Below, in pieces: positions 8,220-16,615 of a stretch of 64,000 bases of DNA (its first letter is position 1; each line of letters opens with the position of its first letter). Both the position numbers and the translations under genes were made by a program. The notes below the pieces were generated by a model that was not told where the DNA came from, ran no database searches, and saw nothing but the letters and a program-made list of their open reading frames with translations. Where the stretch lies: contig CAWDVA010000006.1 in assembly GCA_963805645.1 (NCBI GenBank), positions 62,001 to 126,000 on the forward strand, written 5' to 3'. Origin of the DNA: CAVXEH01 sp963805645 (lineage in GTDB: Bacteria > Chloroflexota > Limnocylindria > QHBO01).

Positions 8220-9293
8220 TCAGCCCCCCGAGGCGGTCGGGACCGCGGTTGCCTGTGGCTCGGGTGTGGCATAGCCGATGTTCCATCCGTAGCGGATCAG
8301 CCCGTTGGCATCAAGCTCGTAGACGTTGATCCCATCGCCACGGTCGCTGCCGTCTGCGGCCGTCACCTTGCCGGCGTAGAAGACGAATGGTCCCTGCGTG
8401 GCCGGGGTATTGGTCCGTATTCCGGTGACACTCCCGAGGCCCGATGCTATCCAAACCTCGACGGCCGACCGACCGATCGCCGCGGCTCCCCGCAGATCGC
8501 CGCGCAGCAGCCAGCGGTATTCGGCGTCCGCGGCAACCAATGCTGAGCCGGCCGGCCCGTCGGCGGCGTTCTCGGCCGCGAGCTCTGCGTCGAGCATGGA
8601 CACGATGTCCGCCGATGCACGGCCGGAGGACGCCAGGTTCGAGGAGGTAGCGCCGATGACGTACTGAACCAGCACGAGCCCGGATCCCGGATCAAGCCGG
8701 AGGACCTGCACCCCGTTCCCGGAGCTGTTCGGCGAGGTCCACGTCATGGGGAACGCCACCAACGCCCCCTGGCGGACCACCGGGCCGGTACGAGTCATCA
8801 CCGACCCCTCCCCGGACCAGGCGACCACAGCCGCCTGGATCTTCGGCTCGTTGGACAGGCGCGTGGTCACGTCGCCGCTGTCCGTGATGAACCGGACGTT
8901 GGGTGTCAACGGGATGTACCTGCCGATGGCGTCCTGGGGGTCGCCGCTGTTCCAGGCGCTGAGCAATCCGTCGACGATGGCGGTAGCGTCGGTCGGGCGC
9001 GGATCGGGTAGCGGCGTCGGCGACGCGCCGTTCCCGACTGCCGGAGCGCCGGTGAGGTTGGCAAACAGGATTCCACCCGCGGCGACGATGATGGCGACGG
9101 CCGCCAGCGTGGCGGCCCAGGCGGCCGCCGGCCAGGCCGCGAACCGCGACAGGAAGCCGCGCGTAGGTGCTCGTTCGGACATGGTTTCGATCTCCCCAAT
9201 CATCCGGAGAACGAACGTGTTGGGGGCATCGGGGGCGTGGCGATGCATCCAGGGACGGAGGATCTGCTCCAGCTCTTCTTCGTGCTGTGTCAC
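8220..9293 (-). CDS. Membrane-anchored anti-sigma-like protein with NTF2-like outer domain
   Basis: 357 residues. A short cytosolic part (about 1-50) is followed by one membrane helix (AAWAATLAAVAIIVAAGGIL), a Pro/Thr-rich linker, and an extracytoplasmic domain beginning AIVDGLLSAWNSGDPQDAI. That segment resembles the SnoaL/NTF2-like fold. The start ATG overlaps the stop of the ECF sigma gene (ATGA at 9290-9293), so the two are translationally coupled. The position and topology match an anti-sigma or sigma-coupled sensor, although I see no canonical HxxxCxxC zinc motif. Its role is inferred from context. Confidence 0.65.
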   Translation of the reverse strand: MTQHEEELEQILRPWMHRHAPDAPNTFVLRMIGEIETMSERAPTRGFLSRFAAWPAAAWAATLAAVAIIVAAGGILFANLTGAPAVGNGASPTPLPDPRPTDATAIVDGLLSAWNSGDPQDAIGRYIPLTPNVRFITDSGDVTTRLSNEPKIQAAVVAWSGEGSVMTRTGPVVRQGALVAFPMTWTSPNSSGNGVQVLRLDPGSGLVLVQYVIGATSSNLASSGRASADIVSMLDAELAAENAADGPAGSALVAADAEYRWLLRGDLRGAAAIGRSAVEVWIASGLGSVTGIRTNTPATQGPFVFYAGKVTAADGSDRGDGINVYELDANGLIRYGWNIGYATPEPQATAVPTASGG

Positions 9294-9838
9294 GCGATCT
9301 CTCCTTCCGCGACGACCGCCCTGCGGTCGGCGTCGAGCGCTGCCCGCATCGCCACCTCGGCGTGATGCAGCCGCGACTTTGCCGTCCCCAGCGGGATCTT
9401 CAGCGCATCGGCCACCTGCGGCACGGTCAGATCCAGGTAGTAGCGCAGGACCAGCACGGAACGCTCACGCGCGGTCAGGCGCCGCAGGCCTCGCAGCACG
9501 ACGTCGCGATCGGCGACATCGGCCTCAAGGCGGAATCCCTCGTCAGGCACGACACGGTCACCAAGGGTGACCGACGGTCTGCGCTCGCGGCGGGCGGTAT
9601 GCAGGCAGGCTCGCACCAGCAGTCGGTGCAGCCATGCGTCGAACCGATCCGGATCACGAAGCTTGGACAGGTCGTGCCACATTCTGATCAGGGCCTCCTG
9701 GACGGCGTCCTCCGCCATGGTGCGGTCGTGGAGGATGAGCACGGCGGCGCCGTAGAGTCGGTCGACGACGTCAGTCACAAGCGTTTCAATTGCTCGACGG
9801 TCGCCTCGACGTGCTTCCTCGATGACCTGGTGCCTCAT
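9290..9838 (-). CDS. ECF RNA polymerase sigma factor (pair 1)
   Basis: I chose the ATG at 9838 (182 residues), which has AGGGG upstream; a farther ATG at 9868 has no ribosome site. Region 2 (AVLILHDRTMAEDAVQEALI and WHDLSKLRDPDRFDAWLHRL) and region 4 (LTARERSVLVLRYYLDLTV, then ALKIPLGTAKSRLHHAE) are intact. It would direct RNA polymerase to a small regulon when released by its partner at 8220, to which it is coupled by ATGA. The start also overlaps the stop of the frameshifted small gene upstream (9835). A second sigma/anti-sigma pair lies about 0.5 kb away. Confidence 0.9.
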   Translation of the reverse strand: MRHQVIEEARRGDRRAIETLVTDVVDRLYGAAVLILHDRTMAEDAVQEALIRMWHDLSKLRDPDRFDAWLHRLLVRACLHTARRERRPSVTLGDRVVPDEGFRLEADVADRDVVLRGLRRLTARERSVLVLRYYLDLTVPQVADALKIPLGTAKSRLHHAEVAMRAALDADRRAVVAEGEIA

Positions 9839-10219
9839 TGATGCCCCTGTTCTCCAGGTTTGCCCCATAAGGGGCGCCGGGCATCGGGGACCGTTCTATT
9901 CCGCGGGGAGGAAGGGACGGCCGGGATGGCATCCATGGCGTCGAACTGCTTCATGGCCGCAGTGGAGCGGATCGCATCGCGCCGTCCCCAGGCGTGAAAG
10001 TGCGCGAGGGCCGCGACGACCGCCGGCGCATCCCGTTTGTAGGCGCCGTAGTCGAAGCGCGGGGTCCCGATGGGGCAGCTGGCCGCGTGGTCGCGGCAGA
10101 ACCGCCGCTCCCCCAGCGGCCGACGACCTGCGCGCCGTGGACTCCACCGCGTCCAGGGCAGCGTTGAGCCAGCGAGGCGTGAGCTCGCGCGGATGCAGGT
10201 GCGCCGCCGCCGGCGGCAT
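9835..10219 (-). pseudogene. Small frameshifted ORF of unknown function upstream of sigma gene
   Basis: The frame from an ATG at 10219 (preceded by GGAGGGG) reads MPPAAAHLHPRELTPRWLNA. It continues in the next frame as GERRFCRDHAASCPIGTPRF and YGAYKRDAPAVVAALAHFHA. Removing one base from the C5 run at 10110-10114 joins the two parts. The joined frame ends in a TGA overlapping the sigma ATG (ATGA, 9835-9838), which argues that it is real and coupled. The product would be about 127 residues with a Cys/His cluster (CRDHAASCP). An alternative start is at 10261. I recognise no family; the frameshift may be a sequencing error. Confidence 0.4.
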
Positions 10220-10280
10220 CGGGGCCTTCCCCTCCCTTGGTAGGTGCAGGACAGCAGCCATGTCCTGCAGACAACCAAGC

Positions 10281-10297
10281 GTACAACCCCGTACAAC
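10281..10297. repeat. Ten-bp-period GTACAAC repeats
   Basis: GTACAAC occurs at 10281-10287 and 10291-10297, one helical turn apart, with a partial ACAAC at 10271-10275. They lie upstream of the frameshifted small gene and sigma factor and could be regulator half-sites or part of an ECF-type promoter. Confidence 0.3.
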
Positions 10298-10302
10298 AGG
10301 CA

Positions 10303-10326
10303 CCCCGGGACCTCCGAAGTCCGGGG
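10303..10326 (-). terminator. Hairpin after sigma/anti-sigma pair 2
   Basis: CCCCGGGAC (10303-10311) pairs with GTCCGGGG (10319-10326), with one bulged base and a 7-nt loop. It lies 21 bp downstream of the stop at 10347 on the minus strand. There is no U-tract. Confidence 0.45.
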
Positions 10327-10346
10327 ATGCTCAGGCGTGGGCGTGG

Positions 10347-11246
10347 CTAGAAGCCAGGCGAGCTGAGTCGGATGGAACCCCAGAACTGCTCCCAGTCTGG
10401 GTCGGTGGTGCTGTAGAGGCTGATCGGATCGACCCACGCCAGGAGGCGCGTCCCGTTGACATCAACCACCCAGGTCACCGCCTGGTCCAGGGCCGGCCCG
10501 TCGCCGGAAGGAAGCGTCCAGAACCTGGTCTGGCCATCGTCACAGCCGGCCGGGGTCCAGGTTGATGAGCTGCTTGGGCCGAACCAGAATGGAGTGGCGG
10601 GAATTCCGCCGAGCCGCATCGCGCCGCGAATCCCGTGGTTGAAGTCGGCCATGCCGGCCAACACGTCGGTCATGCTGGCGACAAGGTCGTCCACGGCTGG
10701 GCCAACGCTGGGCTGCACCGTCCCTTGCGTCCAGTGGCAGGGATCGGCGTACAGGTCCTGCACGATGGCGAATCCAAAGGATCGGCTGCCATCGGCGTTG
10801 CTGAGGATGGTCATGTCGGGTTGGGCGACGGTGACCCGCCACCCGTCCTGAACCCAGGCAAGGGGCATGGGTCCGAACCCAACATTGATGGCGCCGACGG
10901 AGAAGTGGTACTGCTGGTGCGCGGCGAGCGCCTGGCCGGCAACGGGTTCCGTCGGGCTCGCGCCCGGCGACACGGTGGGGGCAGGGCTCGCAGTCGGGGT
11001 GACGACCGCGCTTGGTCGACTCCCTACGGCGTAGGCACCAATCGAGAGCAGCGCGATCAGGGTCACCCCGGCAATCGCGAATCTCGGTCTGGTCAAGGGA
11101 AACCTCCAGGCCAGCCGGGTCGGCCGGCGTTGGGTGGTCCGGGGGAGCAGTTCGGCGACAGCCTGCAGGACATGGTCCGGCACGCCGCTGCCCTCCTGCT
11201 CCAACCAGGACTTGACGATGCGCGTGACGTCGTGATCGGAGCTCAT
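10347..11246 (-). CDS. Single-pass membrane protein, putative anti-sigma partner (pair 2)
   Basis: 299 residues: a cytosolic N-terminus (about 50 residues, with VTRIVKSWLEQEGSGVPDHV), one membrane helix (FAIAGVTLIALLSIGAYAVG), a Thr/Pro/Ser linker and a roughly 190-residue outer domain of unknown fold. Two Cys in the outer domain (DPCHW and AGCDDG) could form a disulphide. The start overlaps the sigma stop (ATGA at 11243-11246). The architecture repeats that of the gene at 8220, but the outer domains differ, which suggests different external signals. The anti-sigma role is inferred from coupling and topology. Confidence 0.6.
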   Translation of the reverse strand: MSSDHDVTRIVKSWLEQEGSGVPDHVLQAVAELLPRTTQRRPTRLAWRFPLTRPRFAIAGVTLIALLSIGAYAVGSRPSAVVTPTASPAPTVSPGASPTEPVAGQALAAHQQYHFSVGAINVGFGPMPLAWVQDGWRVTVAQPDMTILSNADGSRSFGFAIVQDLYADPCHWTQGTVQPSVGPAVDDLVASMTDVLAGMADFNHGIRGAMRLGGIPATPFWFGPSSSSTWTPAGCDDGQTRFWTLPSGDGPALDQAVTWVVDVNGTRLLAWVDPISLYSTTDPDWEQFWGSIRLSSPGF

Positions 11247-11800
11247 GGCAACGCCTCCCGCGCGGCGGGTCGTGCGTCGGCCTCGAGGGCCGCACGAAGC
11301 CCGCGCATCGCGTAATGAAGTCGTGAACGGACCGTCCCGGCGGGGACGCCGAGGATCTCGGCGACCTCGTCGAGCGGTAGGTCCAGGTAGTGGTGGAGGA
11401 CCACCACCGCCCGGTGGTTGATGGACAGGCGCCGGAACCCGCGTTCCAGCTGATCGCGATCGAGAACGGAGCGGAGCCCATCGGCCACCGACGGCTCGTC
11501 AGCCGGCGTCAGCGTCAGGTTGGGAGCCCAGCGACGTGCCTTCCGGCCCTCGCGGTAGCAGGTCCGCACGAGGAGCCGATAGGCCCAGGCGTCGAAGCGC
11601 GCCGGGTCACGGAGCCGCGGGAGGTCTCGCCAGATCGTCAGCAGCGCCTGCTGCGTCGCATCGTCCGCGAGATCACCATCGCGCAGGATTCGCTGCGCGA
11701 CGCCATGGAGCCGGTCACCGATCGCCGCCGCAAGCTGCAGGAACGCCTGCTGGTCGCCCTGCTGCGCGCGTACGACGAGGTCGCGGTCCACGTCTCCCAC
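11243..11800 (-). CDS. ECF RNA polymerase sigma factor (pair 2)
   Basis: 185 residues from a GTG at 11800. Region 2 reads AQRILRDGDLADDATQQALL and TIWRDLPRLRDPARFDAWAY; region 4 reads LSINHRAVVVLHHYLDLPLD and VPAGTVRSRLHYAMRGL. It is of the same subtype as the sigma factor at 9290 and probably a duplicated module, since both have the LRDPxRFDAW segment and a coupled membrane partner. A TTATAG hexamer lies upstream near 11832, but I cannot assign the promoter firmly. Confidence 0.9.
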   Translation of the reverse strand: MGDVDRDLVVRAQQGDQQAFLQLAAAIGDRLHGVAQRILRDGDLADDATQQALLTIWRDLPRLRDPARFDAWAYRLLVRTCYREGRKARRWAPNLTLTPADEPSVADGLRSVLDRDQLERGFRRLSINHRAVVVLHHYLDLPLDEVAEILGVPAGTVRSRLHYAMRGLRAALEADARPAAREALP

Positions 11801-12159
11801 CCCACTCGGTCGCCGGTGCTACCCGGCTTCTATAACCGTATGGGACCGATCAAGCCGCGCAGGACTCAATCTTTGGGAAGAGGCCGGGCTGGCGCCTCAG
11901 CGGGCGGTCACGGGCACCGGCCGGCCCTATCGCGCCTCGAACACCATCCGATCGCCCAGCAGTGCGGCAAGGGTGATGTGCTCTCTGCGGCTGTAGCCGA
12001 TCGCTAGCAGCCGTCAGGGTCCGGGTGGCGGCGGCCCGAAGCGCGAGGAATCCTTGGCCGCCGGAAGACCATCGTGCCGGGCCGGCGCGAGGTGTCCCAC
12101 CGGCCCGGCAGAGATGGCGCCCGGTCTATCAGGTAAGGGTTCGTTCGCCTCCGTCGCGT
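11801..12159. other. Intergenic region without a recognised gene
   Basis: About 360 bp between the sigma gene and the protease gene. It holds the sigma promoter area near 11820-11840. On the minus strand a 28-codon open tail (about 12012-11927) reads GYSRREHITLAALLGDRM before a stop, possibly a gene remnant. There is no start, family match or strong structure. Confidence 0.5.
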
Positions 12160-13027
12160 TCAACCAGCGCCGAGGAACTGGGCCAGGAAGGACCGCTCGG
12201 CCGGTGTGTCCAGGCGCTGTGCGTAGACGACCCCGTCAGCGCCGGTATGGCACACGGACACCTGGACATTCGAACTCCCCAGAAACTGCGGCGAGCCGGA
12301 GTCGCCGTAGCCCAGTCCGGCGCTGCGCGGCAGGGAATTGGTCGTCGCAGTCAGCGCCAGCCAGTTGGCGGTCGCGTCGATGATCGAGGCGCGCCCCGTC
12401 TTGCGGTAACCGGCGATGTAGTCGCGGCCGTCCAGGAGCTCGGTTCCATAGCCAACCAGGGTGACCTGCGGACCACGCCGGTTGCCCGCCGCAGCAAGAT
12501 GGTCGAGCTGCCCCGGATGGACGATCGCCACCGGGGTGACACCCGCGAAGGCGCCCGCTGCGAACTCCACGACGGCCAGGTCATGCTCACCCCCTGTCCC
12601 CTCGGTGTAGGCGGCGGGGTCGTAGTCCGGATCCACCGCCACGTTGGTCGCGTAGTGAATCGCCGACTCGGGGACGGTCAGCGCACAGCAGCCGGGATAG
12701 TCGTCCGGGAAGTAGCCGCCCGGAACGATGGGGCTCTCGGGCGACCCGGCCACCAGGGTGACGGCCCAGGTGACGTTCGGGGGCAGGCTCACGAGTGGCG
12801 TTATGATGCAGTGCGCCGCGGTCAGGAAGGCCCGCCTCGCTGATCACGCTGCCAGTGCAGATGGCGAAGGGCGGAATCCCGCCCGGACCGTCGACATCGA
12901 AGGCCAGGAGGCCGACATTGGGGTGGGCGTCGCCGTCCGGGGTGCCGCCCTCGATTGCCAGGGCCGATGTCGCGGTGACAAGGGTCAGCGCCATAGCCGC
13001 CAGCAGGGCCGGGATTCTGCGTGCCAT
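12160..13027 (-). pseudogene. Secreted trypsin-like serine protease, frameshifted
   Basis: The start ATG at 13027 follows AGAGGAG. A signal peptide (RRIPALLAAMALTLVTATSA) leads to an IEGGTPDGDAHPNVGLL N-terminus typical of chymotrypsin-fold enzymes. The frame then breaks near 12829-12838: the catalytic-His block FLTAAHC is in the next frame, which continues with the Asp block (EHDLAVVEFAAG) and the Ser block (GYGDSGSPQFLG). Deleting one base restores a 288-residue protein with a full triad. All motifs are conserved, so the shift is recent or a sequence error. It would be an exported endopeptidase. Confidence 0.7.
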
Positions 13028-13210
13028 GTCGTCTCCTCTTTGCTCGAGGCCGGGAGACTGCGTCGGGTCCCGGATACGCAAGGCAGCGGTGCGCGCCATG
13101 GGCTCGGCCCAACGGATGAGCTCCCCCCTCTGCGGTTACATGGGGCGAGTGACCTCCGAAATCGTTCAAACCGTCGCCCCCCACCACCGTTACGCAGCAC
13201 AATTGGGGCA

Positions 13211-13693
13211 ATGACCAGCCAGCAGCCACCCACGCCCGCCCTCGAGGCCGTCGCCGCGACGGGCATCCCCCACCGCGTGGTGCAGACCGAGCTGCCCAAC
13301 AGCCCGGAGGAGAGCGCGGCGCTCCAGGAGATCCCGGTTGGCGCGCTGCTGCGCACGATCGTGGTCCGGCGTGGTGAGGACGACTATCTGTTCGTGCTCG
13401 TGCCGGCCGGCCGGCGCTTCGACTGGCCGAGGCTGCGCGCTCACCTGGGCGTCAAGCGCCTGTCACTCCCGGACCCGGAGGAGGCCCACGCGGTGACCGG
13501 CTACGTCCGCTTCACGATCACGCCGTTCGGATCCACGCGCGCCTGGCCGGTCGTCCTCGACGCCTCCGCCATGGCACACGAGGTCGTCTCCGTCGGCGGC
13601 GGAGTGCGCGGGCTCAACATCCACATGGCGCCGGCCGATCTCGTGGCCGCCCTTGACGCACAGGTCGTGGACGTCACCACCGCCGAGGGCTGA
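13211..13693 (+). CDS. YbaK/EbsC-family aminoacyl-tRNA deacylase-like protein
   Basis: The ATG at 13211 gives 160 residues. The YbaK fold is recognisable: ALEAVAATGIPHRVVQTELP, then LLRTIVVRRGEDDYLFVLVP, RRFDWPRLRAHLGVKRLSL and VTGYVRFTITPFG. These proteins hydrolyse mischarged aminoacyl-tRNAs (Cys-tRNAPro, Ala-tRNAPro and similar) in the cytosol. The catalytic-site GxxSP-type motif appears as TPFGST. A GGGG stretch sits close before the start. It stands 28 bp upstream of the hydrolase gene. The exact tRNA substrate cannot be read from sequence. Confidence 0.82.
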   Translation: MTSQQPPTPALEAVAATGIPHRVVQTELPNSPEESAALQEIPVGALLRTIVVRRGEDDYLFVLVPAGRRFDWPRLRAHLGVKRLSLPDPEEAHAVTGYVRFTITPFGSTRAWPVVLDASAMAHEVVSVGGGVRGLNIHMAPADLVAALDAQVVDVTTAEG

Positions 13694-13709
13694 AGACCCG
13701 TCCGCGGGG

Positions 13710-13715
13710 CATACT
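13710..13715 (+). promoter_or_regulatory. -10-like CATACT, leaderless start
   Basis: CATACT ends 6 nt before the ATG at 13722, with no Shine-Dalgarno between. Confidence 0.35.
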
Positions 13716-13721
13716 GCGCCA

Positions 13722-14609
13722 ATGAAGACACAGCAGGTCACCCTCCCCGACGGCCGTTCGCTCGACGTGGCGATCGGCGGGGCCGACGCCGGAGACATGG
13801 CGCTCATCGCGCACCACGGCACGCCGGGCGAAGGGACGAAGTTCACCGACTGGGAGCCCACCGCCGCCGCCCGCGGGCTGCGGCTCATCGGCTACAGCCG
13901 GCCAGGCTATGCCACCTCCACCCGGCACCCCGGACGCAGCGTGGGAGACGTCGCCGCGGATGTCGCCGCTCTCGCCGACGCGCTCGGGGTCGAGCGCTTC
14001 GTCTCCATCGGCCGTTCGGGCGGCGGACCGCACACCATCGCCTGTGCGGCGCTCCTTCCGGACCGATGCCTCGCTGCGGCGGCGCTCGTCACCGTGGCGC
14101 CCTGGAACGCGGAGGGTCTCGACTTCTTCGCCGGCATGGCCCCCGGCAACGTCGAGGAGTTCGGCGCGGCGCTCGAGGGGGAGGCTGCCCTGCGCAGGTG
14201 GATGGCGACCAACGGTGAGCCCTACCGGCACGTCACCGGGGAGTCGATGGCCAGCACCATGGCGGCGCTGCTCCCACCCGTGGACCTGGCGGTCCTCACC
14301 GGCGAGTTCGCCGAGGAGGATGCGGCAGGCATCCGGCGCGCGCTCGAGCACGGGTTCGATGGCTGGGTGGACGATGACCTGGCCTTCACCCGGCCCTGGG
14401 GCTTCGACGTGACAGCGATCACCCGCCCGGTCCGCATCTGGCAGGGCGAGCTCGATCAGCTGGTCACGGTTGCCCACGGACAGTGGCTGGCGGACCGGAT
14501 TCCCGGTGCGACGTTCCACCTGGCCAAGGGCCACGGCCACCTGTCGCTGGCCCTGGAGCACCGTGAGGCGATCCTCGACGACCTCCTGGAGGCCGCCAGC
14601 CTGAAGTAG
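13722..14609 (+). CDS. Alpha/beta hydrolase
   Basis: 295 residues from the ATG at 13722. The fold motifs are complete: an oxyanion HHGTPG near residue 32, the nucleophile elbow SIGRSGGGPH near 100, an acidic residue in WQGELDQLV near 245 and the catalytic histidine in AKGHGHLSL near 275. It is a soluble hydrolase of the proline-iminopeptidase/haloperoxidase type. The substrate is unknown. It is separate from the upstream YbaK gene, since a -10-like hexamer lies directly before its start. Confidence 0.85.
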   Translation: MKTQQVTLPDGRSLDVAIGGADAGDMALIAHHGTPGEGTKFTDWEPTAAARGLRLIGYSRPGYATSTRHPGRSVGDVAADVAALADALGVERFVSIGRSGGGPHTIACAALLPDRCLAAAALVTVAPWNAEGLDFFAGMAPGNVEEFGAALEGEAALRRWMATNGEPYRHVTGESMASTMAALLPPVDLAVLTGEFAEEDAAGIRRALEHGFDGWVDDDLAFTRPWGFDVTAITRPVRIWQGELDQLVTVAHGQWLADRIPGATFHLAKGHGHLSLALEHREAILDDLLEAASLK

Positions 14610-14618
14610 CGGCCTGGG

Positions 14619-16025
14619 TCAGGCAGCCGGTGGCCGGGCCGGCCGTTCGCCTCGGCTCGTCGGCTCTGCCGCCTCCGCGTCGCCAAATGGCCCCAGTGGG
14701 TCCGTGTCGAGCTCGATCGACTGGCCGATGCGGGTGACCCCCATCCGCCCCTGGCGCGCGGCAATCCACCAGCGCCAGGCGACCACGACGACGCCGGCCA
14801 CGCTGATGACACCCCCGGCGAGAAACGCAGCCGGGGCATCCCAGCGCTCCGCCACCGCTCCGGCGAAGATCCCGCCAATGGGCGAGGTGCCGGCGAAGAC
14901 CATGACGTACAGGCTCATCACCCGCCCCCGCAGCGCATCGGTCACGTTGGCCTGCACCGTCGCGTTCACGGTGTTGATCATGAGCATGCTGAAGAGCCCG
15001 GCGCCGAACATCAGCGGGATCGCGGGCAGGGTGGCGTGCGTGAAGGCAATGAGGATTTCCATCACCCCGAACAGGGCACCGCCGCCGAGCATCAGCGCCA
15101 CCGCGCGCCGCTGGCGCGTGTAGGCCAGGCTCAGGGCCCCGGTCAGCGAGCCAACCGCGGTCATGGCATACAGGGCGCCATAGCCGACAGCGCCCAGGCC
15201 CAGGGTGTTCTGGGCATAGAGCGGCACCAGGATCCGGAAGTTGAGGCCAAAGGTGCCCACCATGCCCAGCAGCACCAGCGCCCACAGGATGATGGGCGCC
15301 CGGGCAGCGTAGGCAATCCCCTCCCTGAGGCTCTCGAGGACCGGCGGCCGCTGCTCGGTACGCGGCATCACCCGGATCTCGCCGGGGTCCATGAGCCAGA
15401 CGCTGTAGATGACCGCGGCGTAGCTGATGGCGTTCACCGCGAAGTTGAAGGCGATCCCGGCCAGGTTCGAGCCGAAGAGACTTGTGCCGATGGCGATGAT
15501 GACGCCGCCCAGGGCCGGCCCGATGACGCGCGCCCCGTTGAAAGCCATGGAGTTGAGGGCGATGGCGTTGGGCAGCTGGTCGCGAGGCACGACATCGGCG
15601 ACGAGCGCCTGGCGGACCGGCATGTCGAGCGCGTTCACCACGCCCAGGGCGAACGAGAGGAGCATCACCAGCGGGATCGAGATGACCCCGCTCACCGTCA
15701 GCGCAAAGAGGATGACCACCTGGACGGTGGCCAGCGACTGGGTGAGGAGCAGGGTCCGGCGCTTGTCGATGCGGTCCACCAGCACGCCACCGAACGGCGC
15801 CAGGACGAGCGCGGGAACGAACTCGAGCGCCGCCACGATGCCCAGCTGCAGCGGGGAGCCACCGAGCTGGAGCACCAGCCAGGGCAGGCTGATCTGCTGC
15901 ATCCAGGTGCCGATGCGGCTGACCCCCTGCCCCATCCAGTAGAGGCGGAAGTTGCGGCTGCGCAGGGCCGAGAAGCCGCGCGCCAGCCCCGCGCGACCCC
16001 CGCCCGGGCGACGTCGGAGTGCCAT
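14619..16025 (-). CDS. MFS transporter (MFS_3 type, 12 TM)
   Basis: 468 residues with about 12 membrane segments. It opens with FSALRSRNFRLYWMGQGVSR and carries APFGGVLVDRIDKRRTLLLT (motif A), the profile of the MFS_3/EntS exporters, with a charged C-terminal tail of about 50 residues. The stop lies 9 bp from that of the convergent hydrolase gene. A 21-bp near-perfect palindrome touches its start codon (16025-16045), pointing to repression by an unlinked regulator, since no regulator gene adjoins it. The substrate is unknown. Confidence 0.88.
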   Translation of the reverse strand: MALRRRPGGGRAGLARGFSALRSRNFRLYWMGQGVSRIGTWMQQISLPWLVLQLGGSPLQLGIVAALEFVPALVLAPFGGVLVDRIDKRRTLLLTQSLATVQVVILFALTVSGVISIPLVMLLSFALGVVNALDMPVRQALVADVVPRDQLPNAIALNSMAFNGARVIGPALGGVIIAIGTSLFGSNLAGIAFNFAVNAISYAAVIYSVWLMDPGEIRVMPRTEQRPPVLESLREGIAYAARAPIILWALVLLGMVGTFGLNFRILVPLYAQNTLGLGAVGYGALYAMTAVGSLTGALSLAYTRQRRAVALMLGGGALFGVMEILIAFTHATLPAIPLMFGAGLFSMLMINTVNATVQANVTDALRGRVMSLYVMVFAGTSPIGGIFAGAVAERWDAPAAFLAGGVISVAGVVVVAWRWWIAARQGRMGVTRIGQSIELDTDPLGPFGDAEAAEPTSRGERPARPPAA

Positions 16026-16045
16026 TAGTTAGGCATGCTAACAAA
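16025..16045. promoter_or_regulatory. Palindromic operator at MFS start
   Basis: TTAGTTAG-GCATG-CTAACAAA is a 21-bp palindrome with one mismatch; its 15-bp core (16028-16042) is perfect. It abuts the ATG of the MFS gene, so a bound repressor would block transcription initiation. MarR-family sites often look like this. Confidence 0.55.
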
Positions 16046-16108
16046 GCCGCTCGCGCCGACCGAATTGCCGCAGGGTCGCCAGCTCCCCGGCGTTGTCCGC
16101 CCGACAGG

Positions 16109-16615
16109 TCAGCTCGCGACGGCGGACGCGCTGGGGGCCGGCGAGGGAGTGGGGGTGTGCGGCGGGGTGGGCGGCGGCGGGCCGGCCATGGCCTCCAGGT
16201 ACGGGGTGGCGCCCTTGGCGCCGGCCACGTAGCCGAGGAGCGGCTGGTCGTTGGCGGTCTGCACGGACTCGACCTGGTACCAGGTGAAGCCGCCCGAGGT
16301 GCCCGCCGTGGCGCGGATCCGAACCACGTCGCCGAAGAAGAGGGCGCCAACCGCGGTGGCGTCCGCCTTGGCGCTGATCCGAACCCGGAGCCCGTCCACG
16401 ATCACCCTGGCGTACGTGCCCTGGGTCAGCTTCCCGCCCGACGGCGCCGGTGCCGATGCTTCGGCGCTGGCAGATACCTCCGGCACCGATCCGCTCGCCT
16501 GGGCGCTCGGCACCTCGACCGTCGCCGAGGCGCTCGGCGACGGGCTGCCGCCGAAGCATCCGCCGAGCAGGAGCAGGGCCGCCAGGGATGCCAGCGCGCG
16601 CACCCCGGTCCTCAC
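16109..16615 (-). CDS. SH3-domain lipoprotein
   Basis: 168 residues from a GTG at 16615 that overlaps the stop of the cyclase gene (GTGA), so the two are co-translated. The N-terminus is a lipoprotein signal (VRALASLAALLLLGGC, lipobox LGGC). A Ser/Pro-rich spacer follows, then an SH3b-like domain (GTYARVIVDGLRVRISAKAD, then GALFFGDVVRI and FTWYQVES), ending in a Pro/Thr-rich tail. It is probably anchored to the outer face of the membrane and binds cell-wall or protein ligands. Coupling to a cyclase hints at a sensory link, which is inference. Confidence 0.7.
   Translation of the reverse strand: MRTGVRALASLAALLLLGGCFGGSPSPSASATVEVPSAQASGSVPEVSASAEASAPAPSGGKLTQGTYARVIVDGLRVRISAKADATAVGALFFGDVVRIRATAGTSGGFTWYQVESVQTANDQPLLGYVAGAKGATPYLEAMAGPPPPTPPHTPTPSPAPSASAVAS

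Noticed and set aside
11927..12012. Short minus-strand tail containing GYSRREHITLAALLGDRM before a stop
   Set aside because: It looks like the end of a protein, but a stop lies just upstream and no start or family match exists. It is too short to call even a remnant gene.
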